From contig NC_092568.1 in assembly GCF_037975245.1 (NCBI RefSeq), positions 18,309,001 to 18,373,000 of the forward strand: a DNA stretch of 64,000 nt. Direction: 5' to 3'. Position numbers and translations under genes: made by a program. The stretch comes from Apostichopus japonicus. Lineage: Eukaryota; Echinodermata; Holothuroidea; Aspidochirotida; Stichopodidae. Below are positions 38,736 through 52,300 of the stretch, piece after piece; positions within the stretch are counted from its first letter, which is position 1, and the number at the start of each line of letters is the position of its first letter. The notes beneath the pieces are model-generated. The model was given only the letters and a program-made list of their open reading frames with translations. It ran no database searches and was not told the origin of the DNA.

Positions 38736-39877
38736 GTCGGAGGTTTATCAGCACCTCACTGGTCACGAGCATCAACTATAGACACTGACGCTTTCCTCTT
38801 TAAGCATATGACTACTATCCTTCTAGTGGTATTCCCAGTGGTGATGTAACTTGACTGGCTGCCTGAATTACCAATTAATAATAATGACAGAAATGTTTAC
38901 AATCCTATATTATGCTTGTTGACAAACGTGTACTGAAAAGCTCCCTTGTTTTATTATACAGCTATACGGATCACCTCATCATCCCAACATGATGAAACGG
39001 TATACACGTGAACAACTTTCTAGCTTTTGTCAAATTCAATGCCAATATCTGTAGACAATTTTCAAAACGTTTATTTTTCGTCAATGCTTATCTCTGTTGT
39101 CAAGCGATATATTCGGCTTTCCTTTTTTTTTCTAGTTAGAATGTTTCTTCTTTCTCACCCTTTCTTGCTGTAAAGATACTTTTCCAAAGTAGATTGTCAC
39201 GCAGCAGCTAAAGAAAACTATTCAGAATTTTTCAGTGACCCAGCTGAGTATATTGGTATACCATACCGTGCGTTTTCCACTGATCCGCTGATCAAAATTT
39301 ATATACCCTGCACATTACAGTCTCACTTCATATACTGACATGAAACCTATACGCGTAAAATATTAAAATGATATTTGTTTTGTTTTAGTTTGCCAAATTC
39401 ATGCCAATATCTATATACATAGACAAATTCAAAAATTGTTCTCCCGTCAAATTGTTAATCATCAGTTGTGTATGCAGACAATTAATATGATTTAGATCGC
39501 GCATGTGCAAAACTTGCGCAATTGGCATTTATATGGATTCTTCTAGATCAGTAAACTCGTGCCACTCATGTGTGAAACACTTGGCATTCTACTATATAAT
39601 ATCGTTTTTAGTTAAAAGTCACGATTTCTGCTAATTATTAGCGAATTGAACACGATACAGTGTTTGCTGAGTACACAGGTAATTGACTTGTCTGGATTGG
39701 CAAGGACACATATATATCATCAGGATTGCACTTGATATATATCTGTTCCCTTCGCTGGTGAGAAAAATATGCCTATGTATATCTATAGCAAATGAAAAAA
39801 ATGATTACGTCTCAAAATGTCTGTATATTATTTTCGCTGGAATAGAAATAATAAAAATAATATCCAACTATATATAT
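38736..39877. other. 5' flank of the GPCR gene
   Basis: Presumed 5' UTR and promoter of the minus-strand GPCR. No TATA box or known element could be assigned with confidence; no other gene seen. Confidence 0.45.
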
Positions 39878-41293
39878 CAGGTGCGTATCCAGGGGGGGGG
39901 GGGCGTTGGGGGCGCGCGCCCCCCGGGTAAGGAAAAGAGGAGAGAAAAAAGAGAAGAAAAAAGGGAAAAGGAGGGGGGAAAAAAGAAAAGGAGGAGAGAA
40001 AGGAAGGGAAAAGAAAAAGAAAAAAGAGAGAAAAAGGAAACAAGGAGCGAGTAGAAGATAGCTAAGACCTCGGGAAGAGAAAGAGGAACAGTCATAGTTT
40101 AAACGCTGATCCCTATTATATACACAGGGTAGTCAGTGACAGATCAAGGATTACGGAGGGGGTGTGCGCCTCACCCTACTCCTTACACCGACAACTCCAT
40201 TTTTGACATTTCCATTTTTCCTCTGTCACTAATGTATCTATATAAATACTATATATGGTCTAGACTATCATAACGCGTGTGTGTGTGTATGGACGCCTTA
40301 AACAATTGTACAATTGTGCTATATGGAACCAACTGTGGCTGGTCTTGAACTCGACCGAGTCGTCGGGGTACATGACGCATTTCGGGAAGGGGGCGACCGC
40401 CCCCCCCCCCCCCGAGCAAATTTTCTTTATGACATCGCTAGTAATTTCAAAATAGACAATGCTTAGATGCAACTTACAAGGCCTGGGAAGTGTCATTTCC
40501 AGCGATCTGGGAGGCATTTTCGGCCAAAATTTTTCTTGTACGCTTCGCGCCAACTCATGGTGGCGCTTCGCTTCGATAGTTTGCCTACAGGCTTCGCCCC
40601 TCCCTTGGCAATTACTCGCTACACGCCTGTTCGAATTTGTAAAGCAAAGAGCAGATATAACATCATATCAGTAAGCATTGAAATGAATGTTCCACGTACG
40701 ATGAACAGCCTCAAAAACTGTCTATGTGTGTAGTAAAAGGCGTAGGAGCCCAATTGGATTTGGGGGCTGTAATGACTTGCCCGAAAAATAGCCAAAATTT
40801 TTCGCGCGCGAAGCGCGCGTTCAACATATCGATATATCTATATTGCTTGTCCATAGATTGAATTTTGTGCAACATTATGGGTATGTTTTCAAGTGATTTT
40901 ATTCACGAGAAATCTGAATTTTCAAATTCTCAACAAATAATGGGCTTAAAACCTTCAAAAGTGGGGCTTTCGGATATTGTGGGCCGTGACGTACAATCAC
41001 CTACAAAAGCAATCATCCATAGGACATGCAATCAGGTCGAACATGATGTGTGACTGGTGACAATCTTCAAAAAGGTTATGGATGGAAAAAAAAAACTTTT
41101 GGGAAATACTTGGTTCTCAGGCAAAAGTGTACATCTGGTTGGTCATTTTCAAGCCCGAGAAGTGCTATTTCCGGTGATCTGGGGGGTATCAAAATCAGAA
41201 ATTTTCTTGTACGCTGCGCGCCAACCGATGGTGGCGCTCCGCTTAGATAGTAATTCGCGCCCCCCGGGTTAGAAAATCCTGGATACGCGCCTG
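39878..41293 (+). mobile_element. hAT-like non-autonomous element, 1.4 kb full-length copy
   Basis: Termini CAGGTGCGTATCCAGG and CCTGGATACGCGCCTG are inverted repeats of the CAGGNGCGGATCC type seen in hAT elements. Inside: a long purine tract (39926-40090), GTCAGTGACAGATCAAGGAT, a poly-C run at 40401, the CGCGCGAAGCGCGCG hairpin at 40804, and TACGCTGCGCGCCAACCGATG / GTGGCGCTCCGCTTAGATAG near the right end. Flanked by TA-rich DNA on both sides, so a target duplication cannot be scored. Confidence 0.85.
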
Positions 41294-43117
41294 TATATAG
41301 TGACCAGATTTGAAGAACGGTTGCTCGAATTCGGTTTGGTATGGTGTATGTTACAGAGGAACATAATGGGGTTGTTGTCGATAACGATTGAAGCATGTAC
41401 GCATATAATACCCTTTTTTTTTTGCAGGTTTATAACATGATAACTCACAATAATTCCGAATGCGCAATCCGATGTACTGGCGACTTTGCTTCTTCTCATT
41501 TCTCTATAAAGTGACTGTTGTCATGGGAACTTCACAATTATACCTACAGTGTGTATAGTTAAAGTTTTAATATGAATACTAGACTATTTCAGCTAACTTT
41601 AATGTTATAATATCCCAAGTATTAAACGTAATACCACACATAGGCCTACCCGGTTTACGTCAAATTTATAATCAATTCACTACATCGCCTGTTTGGTATG
41701 ATTACAATTATAGGCTTACACTTTCATTTGTAATCGCTCTGAATTCCAAAGAGAATAACGTGTCATCTCTGTTACAGATTTTCATCCACAGAAGATATCG
41801 ATATTTTGCTACTGTACAAAACCACAATATTGACCGACATTTATAACAGCAGGAGTCACTCAGTATTACTTGCAACGCGATATCTTTTGGTTCGACATTA
41901 GCCGGTGGTCGAAGTGCCTTAATTACACGAATAATTGCCCGGCTATCATCTGAGGAAGTAATTTTACAAAATATCAGAGAGACGCTCTACCAAAAATTGC
42001 AAAACAAAGAAAAAGCTATTAGAGATTACACACATAGAGTGCAGGCTGTTGGAATTAATTCATATAGTGCCGGCGTATTGCCACTTACACGGTTTGACCC
42101 CCAAACAAATGTAGTAGAAAGGTCTGTATGTGCTTATTGTTTTTTGTGGTTAAGTTGTCGATAAACTTAAAAGGAATTGTACCAAATAAGTCATAAACGA
42201 CTAAATGTATTGATTGAAAGCATAGAAATTAACCCGGACCATTTGTTGTTACATGTATGTGTATATACACTGTATTATGTACCATGTTGATTAGGATTGG
42301 ATCAGTTAAGTTATTTAGGTTTTCGTCACCATTCTTTCTTGGGTGACTTGTCTTAAAAGAACCAAATTGGTTTCCATTTCTAAGGCACTCGTGATACACA
42401 TTTGACGATGATCACAGAGTCGTAGTCTCGATGCAACGGGACTAAGAGCGGGGGGGGGGGGGGGGGTGAAAGTGGATAAGTTAAGTATCGTAGTTTGGTG
42501 TTCGTGGACATGTTCCAGTCTTTTGGTTTTTATTGCTCATGTATGCTCTATCTTGATTATCTGCTTAAAAAGTAAAAACAATTGTGAAACGGCCTTTTCT
42601 CACAAAAAGTGCCAAATTATTTACCACGTGTAGTATCTTATCCCATTCGAACCGAATTGTGGTACCTTACTGGATGTAACACTGTAGAGAACAAACGGTT
42701 ACTTTGTCAATGGAAGGCGCATGGCTGGGGTTGAGAGTGGATCAAGTTGTATGCTTTTTGCGTGCACAGACTTTATCTTGGTTGACTTCGTTGAATCGGT
42801 CAAGTTATTTGGTTTGCGTGCCTTAAAGTAATCAATTGCTCTCAAATTTAAATTGAGAACTGTAAACTGTATACTAAAACATCTTGTTATGTGTCATGAG
42901 CTCACTGTCATTTATAGGATAAAATTCACCAGAGCTCCAATTGTACTAGAAACCTAATGGATATAGGCTACAATACCTAGTTTTTTTTTTATTATGATAA
43001 GTGGAACGCGTCTTAAAGTATCCGTCTTTAAATTTACTGTATTATCGGTTGTATGGTATAGGCCTACTCGACATATTTTCAACTTTGTTTTAAGGTACCG
43101 AGATTAATATACCTAGG
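41294..43117. other. Intergenic, nothing recognised
   Basis: AT-rich DNA between transposons, with a G-run at 42451; no coding signal or paired termini noticed. Confidence 0.5.
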
Positions 43118-43336
43118 TTAATTCGCTACTTTGGAGTCCGTGAAATGTTTTATCGTCAGAATTGTCACTAGATCTTTGTCCCGCGATTCTGCTATAGGTC
43201 TGTATTCTGATATGGCTCCCTCTTTTAAGCGGTCGAAGATATCGACGAGGATAATGGCTGAAAAAACGATGTCGGAGAGGGTTGGTGTAATTGAAATCAG
43301 AACCAAGACGACCGAGTTTACCCCATCCCAGCATTT
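43118..43336 (-). CDS. Possible orphan terminal exon with a hydrophobic segment
   Basis: After a TTCTACTCAG acceptor, 72 codons remain open: KCWDGVNSVVLVLISITP continues into a hydrophobic run (DIVFSAIILVDIFDRL), then a charged tail ending FTDSKVAN and a stop. Two other frames are open over the same interval because it is locally GC-richer, so the coding claim is weak. No partner exon was found; the flanks are transposons. It could be a gene relic or chance. Confidence 0.22.
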   Translation of the reverse strand, partial: KCWDGVNSVVLVLISITPTLSDIVFSAIILVDIFDRLKEGAISEYRPIAESRDKDLVTILTIKHFTDSKVAN

Positions 43337-43665
43337 CTGAGTAGAATTGGCACCAACAATTTAAAGGGGTGGCAACAATTTAAGGAGGGGTACAAATACT
43401 CGTGTTCTGTAACTTGTGAAACGTTTTGTTACACATGATGGTGGAACAGATGGGTTGAGGCACAGAAGTCTGCACGTGGGGAGGGAGGGGGTAAGGCCTG
43501 GATACAGGCTTGCCCCATCCCCATGGGAGTAACTCGACATTTATTTGCAAGAAACTCGTCAACATTCTGCATTAGTGAACACGTGAGTCACAGGAAACCA
43601 TTACCATATTAGAGTGTCTATTGTAACATCCCGGGTTGCGACTATACACAAAGACTATTCTGGGT

Positions 43666-44318
43666 CAAGGGCGGCGGAAGCACTTTTAATCTGGGGGGGG
43701 GGGGCACCGACATCAAAGGGCACTTTGCAGAAATTTGATTGGACTGATGCAGCCTTATATTTAGTACCCTTTATATTATTGTATTATCTTATTTGCGTAT
43801 ACACATCACTCCATCAACGCCCCCCCCCCCCCAAAGGAAAATATGCATACTAGCACTGCAATATCCAATGAGCAAATTGGGAAACAAGGAACAAGTTTTC
43901 TTTTGAGACAAAATGAGGTGAAATCATGCTAGTTGCTAATGTAGGAATCTTCCGAATTAGAGTTTATTTCTTGTCAATATCTTAACAAATTTTTTCCATT
44001 CGAAATAGCTTTGAGTTTGACCCACAGAAATTCATTAAAAGTCAGGGGCGTAGCCAGGATTTGCAAAGTTGTATGCACGACTATCTGAGTGGAGCGCCAC
44101 CATCGGTTGGCGCGGAGCGTACAAGGAAATTTTTGGTTTTACAAACCCCTCAGATGGCTGGAAACGGCCCTTCCCGAGTGTTCATTCTGGTTCCCTGGCC
44201 TCTTGCTAACTTGAGACACCTCAATTTTTATGTAGAAAAAGGGCACATTTTTAACCTGAGGAAAAGTGGGGGGGGGGGGGGCACGTGCCCCCTGTGCCCC
44301 CCGGTTCCGCCGCCCTTG
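43666..44318. mobile_element. hAT-like element with perfect 8 bp target duplication TTCTGGGT
   Basis: Termini CAAGGGCGGCGGAAGCACTT and CCCGGTTCCGCCGCCCTTG. The 8 bp TTCTGGGT occurs immediately left (43658-43665) and right (44319-44326). An internal CAGGGGCGTAGCCAGG terminus at 44044 and the GGAGCGCCACCATCGGTTGG block show a fragment of another family nested within it. Confidence 0.88.
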
Positions 44319-45710
44319 TTCTGGGTCAAGAAAAGATAACAAAGTTGAAAAAAAAAAGAGCACGATTTGGACGAACATGAGGCGCTGTTCTCATGTATTA
44401 ATTGAGAAATGTAAAAAAGCTTTCCATTCTACCTCAGTAGTCCTTTAAATTTTTATTGTAAAATGTTGATACTCTTAAATGAATAAAAAACTAATTCTCT
44501 TAATAAGCTTCATCTTAGGTCTTTTAAAGCTCACTATCGACCTAATTTATTTGATGTCTTAACTTTTAATTTTTATTTTGGCACAGAACCTCTCCTCCTA
44601 TACGGGAGTCAGCCTCAATGACCCCACTCTGTAAATTCCTTCGTCCGCCCTGTGGCTCTACCATAAAGTTTCATCCCCCAGTATGTTAATCAATCAGGGG
44701 GAATTTCGCTATGCCCCCCCCCATTCCCCTTCCACCACCTCCTAAATAATTGTGCATGTCACTGACCACTGCCCAGGCATATCCTCAAAGACTAACCATA
44801 TAGTAGAACAAATTAACTATATAATGATAGTTTTCTGTTGAAAAAAAAACTTTTCTTTTACCATTATATTTCTCACGTGTTAATTAGCTTTCCTACTATT
44901 AAAATACACATTATTTTTTGTTCACTTGTCTGTTTTCTGTTTGAGCAGGGTAGTGAGATATTTTGTCAACCTTTGAACTTGAACCATAGTTGCACATACA
45001 AAACACAAAAATAGTTATGGAATGGTTTATGTAGTATCAGGAATGTCTTAATCACTGGATCCCATATTACTTCATGGAATACAACAAATATCTGGAGCAA
45101 AGAATATATACTGTGACAAATGAATTGACACAAAGTTCGCGAACACAGCGAAAACATTCATCAAGCTGATGTATTTAAGTACATTTAAAATGACATAAAC
45201 TCTTCTATTTTGATAATATCAAATAGTTCATATCATAATATATAACAATATGTTTTTATAATATCTATTCCCAGCGAAAATAATATACAGACATTTTAGA
45301 CCGTAAAAAAGGTGAATACTGGTGTTTGAAGAGAAAGAAACAGCAAAATGGTAATCGAACACATTTAAAAGAGAATTCGATTCTGATTTTGTGTTAGACT
45401 GAATATATAGGAGGATACAGGAATTGAGTTTGATGTGTTACAATGGCTTTCACCTTCTTCAAAGTTTATTTCTTAGTAAATTTAATTGGACATATTTACA
45501 GACAACAACAAGACTGGGCTTGATAGTTTTCTTAGTTTTTGGCCTCATGCGGTACTGAGCCAAACTTTGGGTCATATAATTGATAAGACTCTGACAAATA
45601 GGGCAATAACAGAAAAGGGATGGATGGGTGGGTGGAATAAAAAAATGCTATCAAAGTTTTAGCTGAAGAGAAGCTGTAATAAGGAAGGTACAGAAAACTG
45701 TGTCAGCCTC
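44319..45710. other. Intergenic, nothing recognised
   Basis: AT-rich sequence downstream of CPQ; a C-run at 44714 and short TA tract at 45778 nearby. No gene or bordered repeat found. Confidence 0.5.
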
Positions 45711-46326
45711 TTTATTTGCTAAAATTCTGGCTATGCCAATAACTCAACCTCTTACAATCTCATTCTCTTTGTAAGGAGATATATATATATATATCATAAT
45801 AAAAAAACCTTATTTTAGCTTACTTTTGGTTTGGAAATGAAAAATTAATTCAAAAGCTAATTTACTCAAAGGTGACATCATATCTTCAGCATCAAATTTG
45901 ATATTTTGCAAAAATCCCAGTCATGATTTCAACATTTCAAACTTACATTTTCACTTTTAATAAAAAAAAATTAAAAAAACAAACAAAGACACTACATTGA
46001 AAAATGTTCAGTTTGATTACACACTAACTGAGTACAGATGATTAGTTAAATTTGAACTTTGAAAGACAGAAAAAATAATTGGTTAGTTGTTTAAGTCTTA
46101 CATTTTCTCTGTTAATAAAAAAAATATAAAAAAACAAACAAAGACATTACATTGGAAAATATTCCGTTTGATTACACACTTATTGAACTGAGTACAGACG
46201 ATTAGTTAAATTTGAACTTTGAAAGACAGAAAAAAATGATTGGTAAGAACATGATTTTTAGCGAATGATTATCTTATCACCTTTCGACGTTGTATAAAAG
46301 CCATCCGTTCCCTCCATGATATCGTT
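45711..46326 (-). other. CPQ: Possible CPQ 3' UTR
   Basis: Downstream of the stop at 46327 the first minus-strand AATAAA-type signal I noticed is at 45716-45711; another lies near 45470. The true cleavage site cannot be told from sequence alone. The interval includes the 155 bp duplication. Confidence 0.35.
45946..46255. repeat. 155 bp tandem duplication just downstream of the CPQ stop
   Basis: Two copies beginning CATTTTC at 45946 and 46101 share AAAAAACAAACAAAGACA, GTTTGATTACACACT, GAGTACAGA and GATTAGTTAAATTTGAAC. They lie within 400 bp 3' of the CPQ stop codon and so are probably transcribed in its 3' UTR. Confidence 0.88.
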
Positions 46327-49300
46327 CTACCTGGGTAGCATCTCATCCATATCGGCCACTACGTAGGACACCACTGCCCAAACGGCAGCACATAGATCCA
46401 TCATATAGGGATCCTGCACAGACATAGTATCACCTGAAATGATATTAATGGAAATAATAATAAAACCCCCCCAAAAATGGATACATTTACTCAACCAGTA
46501 GACCCAAACTTATTGACAGATAGATTAAATGCTCTCTTATAAGTGTAGGCCCTAATAATGAAATATGTAAGAAATGTATTGCATCGTTGGTAATAGTGAC
46601 AAAAATATAAATAAAAGTAACGGATTACATCCCAGAGGCTGTTCCATCAACCCTGAAACTGTCAAAGAATTGAATAAAATCATCATGTGACCACAACACT
46701 GGGCTTAGTTTGAAAAGCTTTTTTCCATGACTGGATGACATAATACAACATACCTCTTCTGCTATGATCAGGCCGAGTCAAACTCTGGTTTTTTACCCTA
46801 GAATGGGTTGCAAAACCTTTTATTATGGGTCATGAGGTATGAAGCAGATTATAAAAAAAGGTAGTGGGGGGGGGGGGGTGAGAGGGTAGGGAATGGATGG
46901 TGGTAGTGAAAAATGCAAATTTAATGAATAATAATCTACTCACCATCTGAATGATGAAACCAAAAGTAACGGTCATTTTGGTTCAGAAGATTACCCCCTG
47001 GTACCCCTGCATCCATCCATGACTGGACATCTCCGCCTTCGGTGCTTACTTGTAAGGTAGTTGCATTTATGGGAGACAGAAGGTCCAGAACTTGCTTCAT
47101 AATTTCTTGGGTCGCTGCATTACCTGTTGTTGATCAATTAAATAATAAGCAAGCTCACATAAAGTATAGCTACCTGTCACTCATATTACATCAACACGTT
47201 TTAACCTGTAGTCGTCCATTTGTGATTTTTGTCAAAAACTGTCGATAGATTAATAATCTATGAACCATTCTGGTGCAGACTGAAACACATTGTTTGTTAC
47301 ACAGTTCCATGCTGTAGTGGGTAGTTTGTCGGGAGTGTTGTGGTCAAGTGATTAAGGCAATGGACTGGCGATCTAAGAGTTGTAAGTTTGAGTCCTGGCC
47401 AGATCATTAAATTGTGTCCTTAGGCAAGGCTATTAATCTCCATTGACTCTCTTCATCCAGGTGTGTAAATATCAAAATGAAGACAAAATGAAATCAAAAT
47501 GGATTCTCTTGCAAACTTTGACTTTTACACTGTACAATAGTGTTCTTACCAGAGTTAGATATACCAGTAGGAGTGAAGGTTCCACCATCTGATTCCATCA
47601 CGAGATCGTAGTTGCTAATATTTGACTGTAAAGTATTTAAGCAGACGAAAGTTTATATCTACGATGCATTGAGGCTACGATGCATTGAAGTCTTGATGAC
47701 ATAGTAACATCCTGAATAGGTTATTAACATGTTTTTTTTGTTGTTTTAAATAAAATGAGATTTCACTTTCATGAAGAAATCATATAAGTGGGGACTGGAT
47801 TGCAGCTATACATTTTATGGGAACAATGTTCTTCACATGATTGAGTTTTGAAAGTGTGTGAGAAAGAATGACAAATATGATAACCAACAATGATTTTCAT
47901 ATTTTGAGATGTAGGTGCATACAATGAGACCCATATGAATTATTCAGATATAACCATGTGAGTGTTTGCTATAACATTTACGATGTCAAAGAAACACGAG
48001 GACTGATCTTTGATGAATCAATCAACTAATAGTGTTGGTCAGTTACTATACACACAAACACGCACACAGATATAGAATATTCCCCTTTAAGTGCCTGTTT
48101 GTGCAAGCATGATATCCATTGTTCCATGACAAGGATACAGTGCATTCCTGTGTGTTCACAATTTGAAAGGTCTTAATATGCGAGGAAGAGCCGAAAGGCC
48201 GATCATCGTTGTGATCCCTTGCCACATTTAGATGAAAACACCCAACAGTAAATGCTGCCCAGAGGATTTTCAAAAGCTGACCATTACTGAGTTCAAGTGC
48301 CATCAGCAAGGTTTTTGCACGCACGCACACTTACACCAACACACCTCATCACCATCGCATGGATTCCTTAAGTCTTTGGCAAGGAATAAAAAGAATAGAG
48401 GTTAGAAATTAGTACAAAGAGCATGACAATGTTTTATCAAGTGATGTACTCATAAATTTAGAGGTGTTCCTCCACCATGTTCTATAGTGTGATGACTAAA
48501 TAAAATTACAAGCTGCACAGATCCGACAGGTAATCACATCATCACCGATTCGCTACCGTCAAGAACCAATCACAAGTGAGAGTGAACATTCAAATGAGGA
48601 AACAAGGGTCTTGCACAATGCATTTTACAAAAAAATGAGTCTTCTGTACTAAATGGTCTAATGAGAGTTGTGTTGTGTTAAAATGATATTTTTAACTATG
48701 TATGTCTTCATGAATATCAGAGCATTGGGAAAGCAATGGATTTAAGTACAACCAGAGGATGGGCTGAAAATATGTAACGGAAATGTAAGCCTAATAACTG
48801 ATAGAATTAGATAATTAGTGGATTAGTAAAAACCATTTTACCTTGTGCTGTTCATAGTATTGCTGTGACCCTACATATCCCTGCTCCTCTCCTGTCCAAA
48901 ATACCGCCCTCATCGTTCTTTTGGGGCGTAGACCAAGCTGTCTTATGACCGACAAAGCCTATACACATGAAAAGCAAACGTAAACTGTTGAATGGCATCT
49001 TCCAAAATTTCAAGAGGGTTTTACCTTATGCTGGTCATAGTATTGTCTTGCACCGACAAGGCCTTGTTCTTCACCAGTCCAAAATACAGCTCTCACGGTA
49101 CGTTTTGGTCTTAGACCAAGTTGACGCATCACTGATAAAGCCTATAAACATTGATAAAGCATGGCAGAATAGCAAAACAATTTTTACTATCTAGCTTAAA
49201 GAGACTATTCACAGTGGTATAACTATGCAGAAGGGCCGGGCAGGGCAGCTGCCATATACTGGCTGGCTCTAAAGCAATGCATAGTTGGTTCTGAAGCCTG

Positions 49301-52300
49301 TGATTTCCTCTTGAAAAAAAAGAAAGAAAAAAGACACTAGTATCGTCTGGGGTGCTAAATGAGCTGCCAATTCCCAACTCTGCATATTGCGTCACTCACC
49401 GGGTATGAATTCATGCACCAGCCTGCCCTTATGAGGGTTACAAATTATTCCCACTCCCCCTATCGACTGCTGGTTACATGAAGACTCACAGACAAGAGAA
49501 GGGGGGAAATACCATCGTTGAGAAGCATGGGTGAAACAATTCCCAAAATTCCTACGTGTGCCCACATTACGACCATACTGTACATAAGCCACATTTCAAC
49601 AGCATTCATTGACATTGCTGGGAAGAGAAGCCCCTTTTAATAGTTAAGTTATAAACATAATATAATGATCACTGTTCCCCTACAGCCATTTAGCTGTAGG
49701 TTACACCCATTACTAGTTCTAATTCAATAGCGTCTGAAAATTTCAACTTGAATCGGGCAAACAACCAGCAATTTTCAGCCATCAAGCCTTTTAACAACTT
49801 GATAGCCTGTAAAATGTCGGTTCAAAGCACCAAGCAGACGGCAATTAGTATTTTGCGCATAGGAAAGTACAATAATATAGTGCCCACAAGGATCATCAAA
49901 CTACTTCTAACATTAAACTGAACACAAATTACACAATTGAATAAAAAGTACAAAGAACGATTTATAAGTATTGTAATTCTACAACCATAACCCACATAGT
50001 TCTCTCCGTCTCTCACTCCATATACGACGGACATGTAGAATGACTCAACGTACCTGCCAAGACACAAATGCTCCACCGCCATCATCCATCGCTCCCTGTC
50101 CGACATCCCAGCTATCCAGATGTCCGGAAACTAAAACCACCTGGCAACAGAGAGAAACAAAATGAAATCCCACCTCCAAAAAGTGACAGGCAATGTGGAC
50201 ATTAAAAAGATCAAGTTGATACTTTTGTTGGATTGTGACAGACCCTGTGGTTTCAAAGTTGCAACACACTCTGTGCATGTTCTCTTGTGGTTAAAATGAT
50301 TACTTCTATATTAGTGATAACTTTGAGAGAAGCTTGCATTCCCTAATGATTTATACTATCAACATAAAATTAGAGAAACAGATTTTTAAAGTTCACCTGT
50401 TCAGGATACTTGCTGCCAATTATCTCCGCCACAGTATTTCTGGATACTGCATCAGGTAAGGTCTGGGCCTCGAGAATTAATTTAATAACAATCTTTGTTC
50501 CTACAGAAAGTCAAAGAAGAAAGCATCACAAATTTCAATAGTGATACTGAAAGATTTGGATCCCAACTTGAGAAAATGAATTTGTTGAGGTAGAAGTTGC
50601 TTCCCAATGTAACCAACCATACTTAAAGGCATTGAAGACTCGCCCCAACAGTGTGCGGCCATCTGAAAAAGTTAACTATCTGTTGCTTGCAAGTGACGTT
50701 TTGTTTGTGTCGCTACAAAATGCAGACAGTAATGAAACGTGATACCTTGTTATCTTTAGCTGGACCTGAGATGTCCATCGCTGTACACTGTGTTCACTGT
50801 GCTGTGGGTATTGACCGCAGCTGTATGTGCTGACTGTACACTAGTGTCTACAGTAATTACCAATGGTAGCATGCTGTGTGTGTATTTTCTGGGATCGATG
50901 GTGGTGTCTAACACTTCTGTTACACCTCATTCAAAACTAAGTCAGATTACCGGCATTAGACGTTTCTTTTTGCGTAAGTCTTCACACCCTTTAACTGTAC
51001 TATACAATACCAAAACATAATGTCTATAAATTTTACTGCTTCTATACTATTGACATCCAGAGATAGTGATAATTGCAAAAATATGTCTGCTTCATATTTG
51101 ATTTGATTTCCTTTTTCAAAATTATTTCCTTTTTAAAAATGAAGGTTATAAAAAACTAAGAAACGACATATATACCTCTGGCTGCCATCCTGGATAACAT
51201 CTCAGCATCTTCAACAGCAATGCAGGCAACCGGAATCTTCTTTATGGAATCTTTATAAAACTGAAAATAAGATCCAAAAGAAATATTTCATGGCAGGAAA
51301 ATTCTTCACCTTTACAGTGGATATACTTGAGCGATTCCTTCCATGTGACATACAATAGCTATGAATAACAAGATGACAGATTTGGGTTAAAAACAATACA
51401 TGAATAACAACTTATCCTGTCAGTTAAAGCATTTTTTTTTTACTTAACAGTAAGACCAAGTAAATATCAGAATTATATAGCAGAAAAATATGAAACTAAC
51501 AATAAGATGAATATGAAAAAAAAGAAGAGTTTTTGCTAATATTCACAATATTTGAATGATGAGTTTAAGACATATACCTGCATGCCGGTGTGAGGGCTAT
51601 GAATTGAAAACGATGCAACAGATCTCACAAGGGCTGCAATTCCTCCTACTTTAGACGTCTCCTCTGCAGCAAAGTCTCGGTACTGTACAGACACACCATA
51701 GTTAACCCAGTCTTGGTCAAATACCACAATCTTTCCCTTAGCCTGTCCGGAGAATTAGCAAACACAATAGGTACGTAGTTAATACATTCCCAAACTCATG
51801 TAGCAAAATTTGGTGCCATTTGTGTAGAGTTGTATAAAGTCATGACTGGAGTTACTAAAATAAAAAATAGATAATAATTCGCACCCCCGGGTTAGAAAAT
51901 CCTGGATATGCCCCTGTATATATATATATACAGGCACGTATCCAGGGGGGGCGTTGGGGGCACGCGCCCCCCGGGTAAGGAAAGGAGGAGAGAAAAAAAG
52001 AGAAGAAAATGGGGGGAAAAAGAAAAGGAGGAGAGGAAGGAAGGGAAACAAAAAGAAGAAAGAGAGAAAAAGGAGAAAAGGAGAGAGTAGAAGATAAACG
52101 CCAAGACCTCGGGAAGAGAAAGAGGAACAGTCATAATTAAAGCACTGGTCCTATTATATACACAGGGTAGTCAGTGACAGATCGAGGATTACGGAGGGGA
52201 CGTGCGCCTCACCCTACCCCTTACAACGACAGCTCCATTTTTGACGTTTCCATTTTTCCTCTCTCACTAATGTATCTATATATATATACTATATATGGTC

